Shown in pieces: positions 24,081 through 35,707 of a stretch of 64,000 nt of DNA. Below the pieces are notes generated by a model. That model did not search any database, was not told where the DNA came from, and saw only the letters and a list, made by a program, of their open reading frames with translations. The stretch spans positions 17,402,160 to 17,466,159 of the forward strand of contig CM046345.1 of assembly GCA_025403435.1 (NCBI GenBank), in the 5' to 3' direction. The number at the start of each line of letters is the position of its first letter. The first letter of the stretch is position 1. The translations under genes and the position numbers were made by a program. This DNA is from Artocarpus heterophyllus (Eukaryota > Streptophyta > Magnoliopsida > Rosales > Moraceae).

Positions 24081-26290
24081 TGTCACGTCCCGGAGTACGG
24101 GAGGTAACGTGGCGGATTATTTAAATTAATTAAAAGAAGAATTTAATTAAAAATCAGGAGTTTATGGGCTAAATTAAGTAATAAAATGCGAGAGTTTCAA
24201 AACAACATTTTATATAAGAATTCATACACATTAAGCAATTGAAATCATTAAACGAATAATAAAACAATAGAGCGCCACGAGTATGGGTCCCACAGACCCA
24301 CAACTTGTGCATACACATAGTACTGACAATATAACAATACAACTATAGTCCAAGCGCAAAGAAAGTTAAAAACATTACATGCCTTGTTTAATTTATACAA
24401 ACAATCTAATAAACCCTTCTACTGTTCTTGAGTTCGGTCCGTTGAATCCTCTCCGAACCTAAATGGGAAACCACCTAGAAGGAGGGAATTTAAAAACAAA
24501 GAAAATGTGAGCGAAAGGCTCAGTAGGACGGTATTTTATCAAATTATTTAATTTAAAGAAAAATCTCATTATTCAATGAATTACTTAAAAGAAACATTGA
24601 ATAAATAAATAAATTTAAATAAAATTGTTCTTACCCAAAACAGTTTACTTGGACAACTAGAAATATCATTTTCTTTTCCTAGGTAAACCATAAAGATATC
24701 ACCACCGTAGTGGCCCAGCTGGGTTTCGGGACCTGCCCTCAAGGTCGATCGCTACATGACCTGATCTCTAATATGGGATCATGCCCTTATATTCATTTCT
24801 AACATTATTCAAAATCCATTTACCAAATGTTTCCATTATCATTCATTATGAAGTTCATCTCAGTTCATGGTTTACAAAAATACAACCAATAATTTCCATT
24901 TTCAATCAACCGTTGAAAACATTTTTATAGAAACCCTTTTTAAAGCCAAATTATTTTTGAACCTAGGTTACCAAAGAAAGGGTAGAAGTCCTACCTCGAT
25001 ACTTGTGCTAGTGCCCCACACCGTAATCCTGGTTCGATATACGTTAGCTCCGCAGAACCACGAACGATCCTAGATACACACTAAATCGATCAATATTTAG
25101 TTCGAGACATTCTATGTTACTAAACCATTTCATGATGTCCTAGTGTGCCATTTGTATCTTTAAAATCATTTTACAAGGTTGAAATTTCAATCGGGGTTGA
25201 AAACAATGAAAACGGATGAAAAATCACAAAATTTCCCATGCTCTGTCGGCCTGTCGAACTTCCTGCTTTGGCCGGTCGAACTGTGCAGTTCGGCCTGTCG
25301 AAAATCAGGTCTGATCGGCCGGACATTTCCCAGGTTTGGCCTACCGAACGATGTAGTCTGGCCTGCCGAATGGTGCAGTCCAGCCTGCCGATCCTTTGAA
25401 TCTGGCCTGCCAAACTGGAAAAGCCCAAAAATCCATGCCACGGGTTTTCGATCTCCCAAAATCCAAATCTTGATTTTAACCTATTTTTCTCAAATCTCAG
25501 GTATGGAAAACATTCATAGATGATAGAAAAACATACTAGAATACTTTTGAACTCATTTAAACAAGATTTAAACACAAAAATCTCAAAAATCTGAAAATGG
25601 GAGAAAATGAGGAAAAATAAAAAATCTTGAATCTAATCCGTCTTTCTTCAATCCAAGCTTAGATTCTAGTTGTTCTAAGTTCATTTAACTCAAATCAAAG
25701 GTTTTCTAAGCTCAAACGAACTTAAATTTAAAAAATACACAAAATTGAAAATTTTAGAAAAAGTTTAGAAATTTCAAAACTAACCTCGAATTGAAGCTTT
25801 AAATCCACGTTTTTGGTTGCCAAATCTTGTCCCCGAGCTTCCTATTCGCTAACCCGAAGCTTAGACCCGAATTTGTCTTCAAAATCTTGAAGAAATTTGA
25901 GTGAGAAAGAGAGAAACCGAGAGAGAAGGAGAGAGGGGGTCTCATGGGTGAAGAGAGGAGGAGAGAGAGAGTGATCAGAGAGAGTGAAGAGAGAGGGAGA
26001 GGAGATAGAATAAATAGAGAGAAACGATGGGTGGTTTTACTATGCAAAAATCAAATGCCACCCACGGTTTTGTAAAACGGAATATTTTTAACATTTTATA
26101 AATTGTTGTGCTTTAAAACTCAAAACATCATTTTAAAACAATAAGAAATCATTTGAATTTATCAAATTAACAAAACAACCTAAAATTCAAAATTCAACCA
26201 AATAATCAAATTAATGTTGAAACATTAATTATGGCACACTAATTCATCATTTATATTATAATAACATTAAAAAAAATTTGGGGCATTACA
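24081..26290 (-). repeat. 3' LTR of the older Tekay-like element (2210 bp)
   Basis: Plus-strand ends tgtcacgtcc and gggcattaca (minus TGTAATG...GACGTGACA). Contains degenerate tcggcctgtcgaa motifs at 25243-25415 and a (GA)-rich tract at 25905-25995. Confidence 0.92.
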
Positions 26291-26303
26291 ACTCTCCACC
26301 CTT
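26291..26303 (-). other. Polypurine tract of older Tekay-like element
   Basis: Minus strand AAGGGTGGAGAGT immediately before the 3' LTR; priming site for plus-strand DNA synthesis. Confidence 0.8.
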
Positions 26304-26390
26304 AAAGAAATTTCGAGGCGATACCTTCAAGAGAATGAAATCTCCTACCTCGAACTCTAAGGGTCTACGTCTCTTATCCGCGTAACTCTT

Positions 26391-29290
26391 CTATCGACTC
26401 TGAGCTGTCCTCAATCGACCTCGAATCACCGTGACTTTCTCATTGCTATCACGGATCTCATCCGGCCCAAGAATAACCCTATCTTCTAGCTCTACCCAAC
26501 ACACCGGTGACCGACACGGTCGCCCATACAACGCCTCAAACGGTGCCATACCAATACTTACCTGATAACTGTTGTTGTACGTGAACTCTGCCAGATGCAA
26601 ACATTTCTTTCAATTCCCGTCGAAGTCTAACGCACAGGCACGCAACATATCCTCGAGAATCTGAATAACCCGCTTAGACTACCCATCAGTATGAGGATGA
26701 AATGCCGTACTGAAGTTCAAATCCGTACCTAAAGCCTCCTGAAAACTCCTCTAGTACTTAGCATTAAACCTGGTGTCTCGATCAGAGGTGATGGACAAAG
26801 GAACTCTATGCAACCTCATAATGTTCTGCAGATACAAATCTCCGAGGATCCTCCTCGAACATGTCGACCTGAACAGAATGAAATGTGCCGATTTTGTCAA
26901 CCTGTCGATCGCGACCCGAACTGCATCATGCCGCTACTCCGTCCTCGGCAAACTTGTGAGAAAATCCATCGTCACATGCTCCCATTTTCACCCTGGAATA
27001 GGAAGCGGCTGAAGCTAGCCCGCAGGCTTCTGATGCTCGGCTTTCACCTGAAGACACGTCGTACACTTGGCCACATACTCTCGAACATCTTTCTTCATGC
27101 CTCTCCACCAATATTGCCTTTTCAAATCACGATACATCTTTATGCTCCCTAGATGAATAGCGAATTGAGACCTATGAGCTTCGTCCAAAACAGCTTTCGT
27201 CACCTCGACGATAGCTGGAACTGCAAGATGCTCCCGAAAATACAACGATCCATCTGCATGCATGCTCCATTCTTCAAACTGCTCCCCATTCTGAATCCGC
27301 GACCCAATCCCCTGCAAATGCTGATCCTGCCATTGACTTTGCTTCACCATCTGAACAAGAGCTGGGGTCGCCTCCACATGATATACCGAAACTCGATCAT
27401 AGTCTTAATGATACTGTAGCCCATACTCCCTCACTGTCGTATCCCTGCTCCAGTCCTCAAAAGCCAAACAAGCTAGAATCCCTGAAGACTTTCTACTAAG
27501 CGCATCCGTGACCACATTAGCTTTCCTGGGATGATACTGCAACACAAAATCATAATCCTCCATATACTCTATCCACCTATGCTGCCTCAAATTAAGATCC
27601 CTCTGAGTGAACAGATACCTCAAACTCTTATGATCGGAGAAGACCCGAAACAATGCTTCATACAAATAACACCTCCAAATCTTCAGTGCGTGAATCGTCG
27701 CCGCCAGCTCCAAGTCATGAGTAGGATAATTCCGCTCGTGAGGTCGTAGCTGTCTCGATCCGTACGCAACCACACGTCCATGCTACATCAACATGCATCC
27801 AAGTCCGTGCCCTGAAGCATCTGCGTAAACTTTATACGGCTCATCACTGCTAGGAATAACCAACACTGGAGGTGAAGTCAACCGGTTCTTCAATTCCTGA
27901 AAAGCAAGCTCACAATCTTCATCGCACTCAAACCTGACATTTTTCTTGATCAATCTCGTCAATGGAGCTGCAATCTTCAAAAAATCCTTTACAAATTTCC
28001 TGTAATAACCAACAAGACCCAAGAAGCTGCGAATTTCTACTACTTTCCTTAGTCGATCACACTCCACTATGGCTTCAATCTTGGACGGATCCACAGAAAT
28101 ACCATGCTCAGAGATGACATGACCTAGAAATTTGACCTCAGTCAACCAAAACTCACACTTTTCCCTCTGGGCATACAACTGGTGCTCCCGTAGAGTCTGA
28201 AGCACGATCCGGAGATGCTGCTCATGCTCCTCCCAAGTCTTAGAATACACAAGAATGTCATCGATGAACACGATCACGAACTGATCCAAATACGGCCTAA
28301 ATATCCTGTTCATCAAATCCATGAAAGCTACCGAAGCATTCGTCAACCCAAACGACATAACCAAAAACTCAAAGTGTCCATACCGAGTCCTAAAAGCTAT
28401 CTTGGGAATATCCTCTCCCTTAATCCTAAGTTGATGGTACCCTGAACGCAAATCAATCTTTGAGAAGTACCGCGAACCTCCCAACTGATCAAACAACTCA
28501 TCAATCCTAGGCAAGGGATACTTATTCTTCACTGTGACACGATTCAGCTGCCGATAATCCACACACAACCTGAGAGTCTCATCATGCTTCTTAGCAAACA
28601 AAACTGGTGCTCCCCACGAAGATGTGCTATTTCGAATATACCCTTTATCAGCAAGCTCCTGAAGTTGCTTCCTTAATTCTTTCATTTCTGTCGGCGCCAT
28701 CCGATAAGGTGCTATAGAAATCGGTGCTGTCTCCGGAAACAACTCAATACCAAACTCAATTTCTCGATGCGGTGGTAATCCTGGCAACTCATCGGGGAAG
28801 ACATCCTCGAACTCATCAACTACCGAAATCGCTACACTTCCTCTCAAAGCATAAGGCTCGCACTCTAGGTTCGCAAGAAAAGCACAACAACCCAGATTCC
28901 TTCACCCTCCTAGACATGACTTCATGAGACGCTCACTCATTAATCAATCACCACTACCCTAGTAGGTGATCATCGTCCCCCTATCAGACACTAGGGTCAC
29001 TTTTCTAAGTTGGCAATCCACAACTGCATTATACCTAGACAACCAGTCCATCCCTAGAATTACATCATATGAGCTCATGGAGAGTATAATCAAATCACTT
29101 TTCAAAATCTCATCCCCAATCTTTAGTTTACAAGATTTACATACACAATTCACACACACCCGCCCCAAGGGAGAAGTTATGACTAGGGGTTCATTAAACT
29201 CTTCTATATCTAATCCCAAGGCATGTACAAAAAACTCGAAATAAGAGAATGAGAGGCACCTGTATCAAATAAAATGCGAGCTAAAGATCG
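26391..29290 (-). pseudogene. pol pseudogene of older Tekay-like element
   Basis: Protease active site [12 protein letters not shown] (about 29275-29240) is followed by a 1-bp deletion relative to the young copy (acaaaaaactcg against acaaaggaactcg), then GLDIEEFNEPLV. The 354-codon RT block (28847-27783) keeps [20 protein letters not shown] and [13 protein letters not shown]-to-TAG stop at 27785-27783 separates RNase H (27773-27405, [20 protein letters not shown]). Integrase pieces follow at 27377-27015 ([17 protein letters not shown]) and 26600-26391. The C-terminus and chromodomain are deleted (see findings). Confidence 0.9.
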
Positions 29291-29581
29291 AGAAACTAAG
29301 ATCGTACCATCGACAACAGCGTTACCAATATGAGAATCTGAACCTCCAGATGCCATTGCATGAACCTGCACTGGTGCCTTTCCTTTTCGTCTACCAACAT
29401 TGCTGGGTCTGGGATTATTCTGTCGATGCTACTAGGACAGAGACGACTGCACACTAGCTGCACTTGGCGCTCGATATTGAGGGACGCTGCGTTGGAAATA
29501 CTACGGCTGCTGCCCTCGTGCCGGATATGAAAACTGCTGAGGGAAAAACTGAGGATACTACAACTGCGGATACTGCTGAGG

Positions 29582-30510
29582 CTAAGGTAGGATCTGAGGC
29601 TGAGACTGACGATTAGCATCCTCTACGGTCTGAGATCCATGACAGGCACTCTTGATTAGGCAATTCCTCTTGATGTGTCCTGGCTGTTGACAAAAATGAC
29701 AATAGAAGTTGTAGGGATTGATGTGCCCGCTACCAGATGAACTGCTACAACCACTGTTCGCGCCACCCTGCTTGCTCTTTCCCGCAGTTGGACGACTATT
29801 GGTGCTCTTCCTATCGCTCCTCTGTGGTCCTCCTGAAGCCTTTGCTCGATCCTCACAATACTGCGCATAATCACTTTCCACTGATATTGCTGACGACACA
29901 AGCTCTCCAAAACTCCTAAGTCGCAGAGCAACCAACTGTCACCAAATAGGAGCCTTAAGCCCTTCCTGAAACTTAATGCACTTCTCACGCTCCGATGCCA
30001 CTGTTGATGGAGCAAACCTGGCCAACTCATTAAATCTTGCCTCATATTCTCTGACTGACAAATCACCCTGCTGCAACCTGTAGAACTCAGCTGCCTTCTG
30101 ATCTCTATACCCCTGTGGAAAATATCGATCATAAAACAGCTCCTCGAATTTGTCCCAACTGATATCGCCACCGCGTTCCAAACGCTTAACTTGTTTCCAC
30201 CAAGTGTTAGCACCACCCTCGAGCTTATATGCAGCAAACTCTACACGATACTCATCAGGCACACCAAAGGTATCCAAATGCTTCACGATCGAATCTAACC
30301 AATATTCTGCCAACTACGGATCCCCATTATCGTCAAAAGTCAAAATAGACGCATGTCAAAATTCCTTAAAATACATATGCTGACGACCAACATCAGAATC
30401 TCCAGTCTGTCCCTGGCTGCCATCTGTCGAAAAGCCGCAAACATAGACCTCATCATGCCCTCATTGTTTCTGAACTCGGCGTTAGCTGTCGAACGACGTC
30501 TAGGTGCCAT
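29582..30510 (-). pseudogene. gag pseudogene of older Tekay-like element
   Basis: Starts at the ATG 30510-30508 (MAPRRRSTANAEF) like the young copy, then shifts frame near 30400. The 124-codon block 30313-29939 keeps AEYWLDSIVKHLDTFGV and FYDRYFPQGYRDQKAAEF; 29935-29582 keeps the zinc knuckle CHFCQQPGHIKRNC. Ends at TAG-type stops where the young copy has CAG codons. Confidence 0.88.
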
Positions 30511-30597
30511 TCTCTCACTTCTGAAAACAAAATTTGGACTATCAGAGGTATTTCATTGTCATACATATGTGTCCACAATTTTCAAGGTTCATAACCT

Positions 30598-30612
30598 TGA
30601 GCTCTGATACCA
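30598..30612 (-). other. Primer binding site, initiator tRNA-Met type
   Basis: Minus strand TGGTATCAGAGCTCA, three bases inside the 5' LTR end at 30616; full match to the common plant tRNA-iMet PBS. Confidence 0.9.
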
Positions 30613-30615
30613 TTC

Positions 30616-32801
30616 TGTCACGCCCCAGAGTACGAGAGGTGACGTGGCAGATTATTTAAATTAATTAAAAGAAGAATTTAATTAAAAATCAGTAGTTTAG
30701 GGGCTAAATTAAGTAATAAAATGTGAGAGTTTCAAAACAACATTTTATAAAAGAATTCATACACATTAAGCAATTAAAATCATTAAACGAATAATAAAAC
30801 AATAGAGAACCGCGAGTATGGGTCCCACAGACCCACAACTTGTGCACACACATAGTACTGACAATATAATGATACAACTACAGTCCAAGCGCAAAGAAAG
30901 TTAAAAACATTACATGCCTTGTTTATTTTATACAAACAATCTAATAAATCCTCCTACTGCTCCTGAGTTCAGTCCGTTGAATCCTTTCCGAACCTAAATG
31001 GGAAACCACCTAGAATGGGGAGAATTTAAAAACAAAGAAAATGTGAGCAAAAGGCTCAGTAGGACGGTATTTTATCAAATTATTTAATTTAAAGGAAAAT
31101 CTCATTATTTAAGTAATTACTTAAAAGAAACATTGAATAAATAAATAAATTTAAATAAAACTGTTCTTATCTAAAATAGTTTACTTGGACAACCAGAAAT
31201 ATCATTTTCTTTTCCTAGGCAAACCATAAGGATATCACCACCGTAGTGGCCGAGTTGGGTTTCGGGACCTGCCCCCAAGGTCGATCGCTACATGACCCGA
31301 TCTCTGATATGGCATCATGCCCTTATATTCATTTCTAACATTATTCAAAATCCATTTACCAAATGTTTCCATTATCATTCATTATGAAGTTCATCTTAGT
31401 TCATGGTTTACAAAAATACAACCAATAATTTCCATTTTCAATCAACTGTTGAAAATATTTTTATAGAAACCCTTTTTAAAGCCAAATCATTTTTGAAACT
31501 GGGTTACCAAAGAAAGGGTAGAAGTCCTACCTCGATACTCGTGTTGGTGCCCCATACCGTAATCCAGGTTTGCTATACGTTAGCTCCGCGGAACCACGAA
31601 CGATCCTAGATACACACTAAGTCGATCAATATCTAGTTCGAGACATTCTATGTTACTAAACCATTTCATGATGTCCTAGTCTGTCATTTGTATCTTTAAA
31701 ATCATTTTACAAGGTTGGAATTTCAATGGGGTTCAAAACAGTGAAAACGAGTGAAAAATTACAAAATTTCCCATGCTCTGCCGGCCTACCGAACTCCCTG
31801 CTTCAGTCGGCCGAACTATGTAGTTCGGCCTGCCAAAAATCAGGTCTGATCAGCCAGACATTTCCCAGGTTTGACCTGTCGAACGGTGTTGTCTGGCCTG
31901 CCGAACACGTAGTTCGGCCTGCCGAACTGAAAAAACCCAGAAATCCTAGCCACGGGTTTTCGATCTCCCAAAATCTAAATCTTGATTTTAACCTATTTTT
32001 CTCAAATCTCAGGCATAGAAAACATTCATAGATGATAGAAAAACATACTAGAACACTTTTGAACTCATTTAAACAAGATTTAAACACAAAAATCTCAAAA
32101 ATCTGAAAATGGGAGAAAATGAGGAAAAATGAAAAATCTTGAATCTAATCCGTTTTTCATCAATCCAAGCTTAGATTCTAGTTGTTCTAAGTTCATTTAA
32201 CTCAAATCAAAGGTTTTCTAAGCTCAAACGAACGTAAATTTAAAAAATGCACAAAATTAAAAATTTTATAAAAAGTTTAGAAATTTCAAAACTAACCTCG
32301 AATCGAAGTTTTAAATCCACGTTTTTGGTTGCCAAATCTCATCCCCGAGCTTCCTATTCGCTAACCTGAAGCTTAGACCCGAATTTGGCTTCAAAATCTT
32401 GAAGAAATTTGAGTGAGAAAGAGAGAAACCGAGAGAGAAGGAGAGAGGGGGTCTCACGGGTGAAGAAAGGAGGAGAGAGAGAGTGATCAGAGAGAGTGAA
32501 GAGAGAGGGAGAGGAGAGAGAATAAATAGAGAGAAACGGTATGTAGTTTTACTATGCGAAAACCAAATGCCACCCACGGTTTTATAAAACGGAATATTTT
32601 TAACATTTAATAAATTGTTGTGGTGTAAAACTCAAACATCATTTTAAAACAATAAGAAATCATTTGAATTTATCAAATTAACAAAACAACCTAAAATTGA
32701 AAATTCACCCAAATAATCAAATTAATGTTGAAACATTAATTATGGCATACTAATTCATCATTTATATTATAATAACATTAAATAAATTTTGGGGCGTTAC
32801 A
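30616..32801 (-). repeat. 5' LTR of the older Tekay-like element (2186 bp)
   Basis: Plus-strand ends tgtcacgccc and gggcgttaca. Colinear with 24081-26290 throughout. Palindromic tcggcctgccgaac motifs lie at 31780-31932. Confidence 0.92.
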
Positions 32802-32835
32802 GGGTCACTGTCCGGTCGAGATGAATAGTATTGCT
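32802..32835 (+). mobile_element. Right end of the split GC-rich foldback MITE
   Basis: gggtcactgtccggtcgag followed by atgaatagtattgct, complementary to the left terminal motif at 23970-23990. It completes the MITE interrupted by the LTR element. Confidence 0.7.
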
Positions 32836-32839
32836 CGTA

Positions 32840-34050
32840 AAATTTTAATACCCATCACTATGTCAGAGCAATAGACTAGGGTATGACACGGTGTTGCTAT
32901 GGCTAATGTTGCATGTTCTCTTCTCTTTTCCGCTTCTTGATTCAGTAATTTTGTTTAATTACAAAACCAAAACCATTAGTACAAGTTTTAATTATTATTT
33001 TTTTCAATTCTCTCCAGTTTATTTATTTTTTCCTATGTGTGTGCTTTGAGATGTTAAATTCAACACATCGTCACTATGTCAGAAAAATAGAATGTGTGGC
33101 TGTAGGTGATGTTGCATGTTCTCTCTCTTCTTCTTTTTTTTCAACTTAGTGGTTTTGTTTAATTACTAAACCAAAACCATTAGTACTAGTTACTGAACCA
33201 AAAGATTCTCTTCTCTTAAGTTTATTCATTTTTTCCTCTGTGTGTGCTTCAAGTACTAAAATTCCGACACATTATCACTATGTCAGAAAATAGACCGTGG
33301 CATGACAAGGTGTACCTATGGGTGATGTTGCATGTTCTCTATCTCTTCTTATTCTTCTTCTTCATTTTTTTTCCACTTTTTTTTCCTATTCAGTAATTAT
33401 GTTTAAGAAAAACTTTTTTTTTCCTGGCCTGACGCTCTCAGTGGGATGGGCCCCACCTTGTGGGTCCCACTGAGAGGGCCGGGCCACATCTCGATCGGGA
33501 TAAATAGTATTGCCTTTTGTTTAATTGTTAAACTAAAACCAGTAGTATTAATTAATGAACCAAAAGATTCTCGGTGGGACCCACCCCATTGAGAGAGCCG
33601 GTCCACATGCCGGTTGGGATGAATAGTATTGCTCTTTGTTTAATTACTAAAATAAAACTAGTAGTACTAATTAATGAACCAAAAGATTCTCCTCTCTCCA
33701 GTTTATTTTTCCTGTATGCATGTTTTGAGAAGTAAGATTTCCATGTATCACCACTATACGTAGCATGACAAGGTGTAGCTATGAGCGATAATGCATATTC
33801 TTCTTCTTCTTCTTCTTTTCTTGCTTTTTGATTCAGTATTGTTATTTAATTACTAAATCAAAACCATCAATACTAGTTACTGAACCAAAGGATTTTATTC
33901 TCTCCAATTTATTTATTTTTTCCTCTATGTGTGCTTCGAGAAGTGAAATTTCGACGCATCATCACTATGTTAGAAAAATAGACTGTGACATGACAAGGTG
34001 TAGTTATGAGTGACGTTGCATGACTATGTCAGAAAAGTAGACTGGGATAT
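32840..34050 (+). repeat. ~225-bp satellite array, right block, upstream of MATE gene
   Basis: About five more units with the same word order; gatgttgcatgttctc anchors near 32905, 33105, 33325, and degenerate ones near 33795 and 34015. The last unit ends about 100 bp before the MATE start codon, so the proximal promoter region is satellite-derived. Confidence 0.83.
33408..33640 (+). mobile_element. Two GC-rich foldback MITE copies inside the satellite
   Basis: Copy one (33408-33515): aaaaactttt, a hairpin from ctctcagtgggatgggcccc to its complement gggtcccactgagag, then gataaatagtattgc. Copy two (about 33568-33638) keeps only the right half (gggacccaccccattgagag... gatgaatagtattgct). Same family as the element at 23954. 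Confidence 0.65.
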
Positions 34051-34150
34051 TTTTAATTTCTGGGTTTTATGTTTTGATACATATGGTCTCGTAGTTTTAC
34101 ATGCCCACTGAAGTTGTACATCTATATATGTGTAGGATAAATTTGTGAGG

Positions 34151-34348
34151 ATGGGAATCTGGCAAAAGGAATTTGCAAAAGAAGTGAGAAAACAATTATG
34201 GTTGGCAGGACCTCTGTTTTCGGTAGGACTGCTGCAGTACTCGTTACAGGTTATATCTGTGATGTTTGTGGGTCATCTTGGTGAGTTAGCTTTGTCTGGT
34301 GCGTCAATGGCAACATCCTTTGCGTCAGTCACTGGTTTTAACTTGTTG
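34151..34348 (+). CDS. MATE exon 1
   Basis: 66 codons: a short cytosolic N-terminus, then [20 protein letters not shown] and [19 protein letters not shown], helix 1 and the start of helix 2 of the MATE fold. Ends LL|GTGAGA in phase 0, the usual position for plant MATE intron 1. Start context aggATGG is good. Confidence 0.9.
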
Positions 34349-35672
34349 GTGAGACTCAGATTTCCTTCTATTATTTACCCATCTGGATATATATATATGT
34401 CGCGCTTTGGATGTGCTTGTTTCGCTTGAATTCCACTTGCCTTCTCTTACCATTTATATATGGTGTTTCTGTTTGGATAAAATCTCATGAGTTAAAATCT
34501 TACTATGTGAATTTTTTTTTTCTTTCAAGTTAATTTATATTTATTTATTTTTTGTCAAGCAATTCATATTTATTTTCGCATTAAGAAATCTCTTTATTTT
34601 AATTTGGGGGGATTTTCACATTACATTAATTGTAAGTTGTAAACATAGGATAGTTTATTATGTATAGTGCTCTTTATTAGTAAATTATATTTCTTTGTTT
34701 GTAAACATGCTGTGGAATCATGTTGAATTTTTTGTGTTCTCTCCTCTCTTTTATTTTCTTCTTTAGTTTTGATTATATAAATATAAGGTGATGAAGACAG
34801 TTTCATTATAATAGATGGGATTGGCTAGTGCATTGGATACTTTATGTGGTCAATCATTTGGAGCCAAACAATACCGCATGTTAGGTGTTCACACACAAAC
34901 AGCTATGGTGGTTCTCTCAATCGTTAGTGTTTTCCTCGCTATCATTTGGGCAAACACAAAACCAATTCTAGTTGCCTTGCACCAGGATCATGCAATATCT
35001 GACGAAGCTGGACGATATGCACGCTTCATGATCCCGAGCATTTTCGCATATGGTCTTCTTCAATGCCAAGTAAAATTCCTGCAGACTCAGAATATTGTGT
35101 TTCCCATGGTGGTGTGCTCTGGAATTGTGGCTTTGTTTCACATCCTGCTGTGTTGGCTTTTGGTCTTCAAAGCTAGACTTGGAAGTAGAGGAGCCGCCCT
35201 CGCAAACTCGGTCTCGTACTGGATAAATGTGTTGTTGATATCACTCTATGTCAAGTTCTCTTCTTCTTGTACAAAGACTTGGGCAGGGTTCTCCAAGGAA
35301 GGTCTACACAGAATCTATTCTTTTCTCAAACTTTCTATTCCTCGGCTCTCATGCTCTGGGAATGTGCACTTATGTTTAAGAAGAATTATACATATATATA
35401 TATATATATATATGCTTATTCAAACAATCATTTTAATAATTAACTGTCAAAATTTATATGTTGTGAAACTTCTGATATTGCAGTTAATTGTATACTATTT
35501 GCCAATGATGCAACAGCTTAAAGGTGTGGTCGTTTGAACTAGTGGTTCTGCTCTCTGGTCTTCTTCCAAATCCCAAATTAGAGACTTCTGTGCTTTCTAT
35601 TTGGTGCGTAATTTGCAATCCACAACCGTGTTATTTGAACTCGTGTTATTTTTCTTTTGTCCCCCCTTAGGC

Positions 35673-35707
<35 letters not shown>

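Larger units (their letters stand above)
24081..32801 (-). mobile_element. Tekay/Del-like chromovirus element, older decayed copy
   Basis: Complete outline: LTRs 24081-26290 and 30616-32801, PBS, gag, pol, PPT, all on the minus strand, same family as 55441-64000. LTRs differ at roughly a dozen sites in the first 215 bp, so it is clearly older. Pol has stops and frameshifts, and about 410 bp covering the chromodomain end are deleted. The flanking 5-mers tagcc and gggtc are not identical, but aligned to sister MITEs (gggcc) they occupy the position of one duplicated 5-bp target. Confidence 0.93.

Noticed and set aside
25179..25575. Overlapping plus and minus ORFs in the older LTR
   Set aside because: Produced by the GC-rich palindromic motif cluster, which keeps several frames open; equivalent shadows occur in every LTR of the family.
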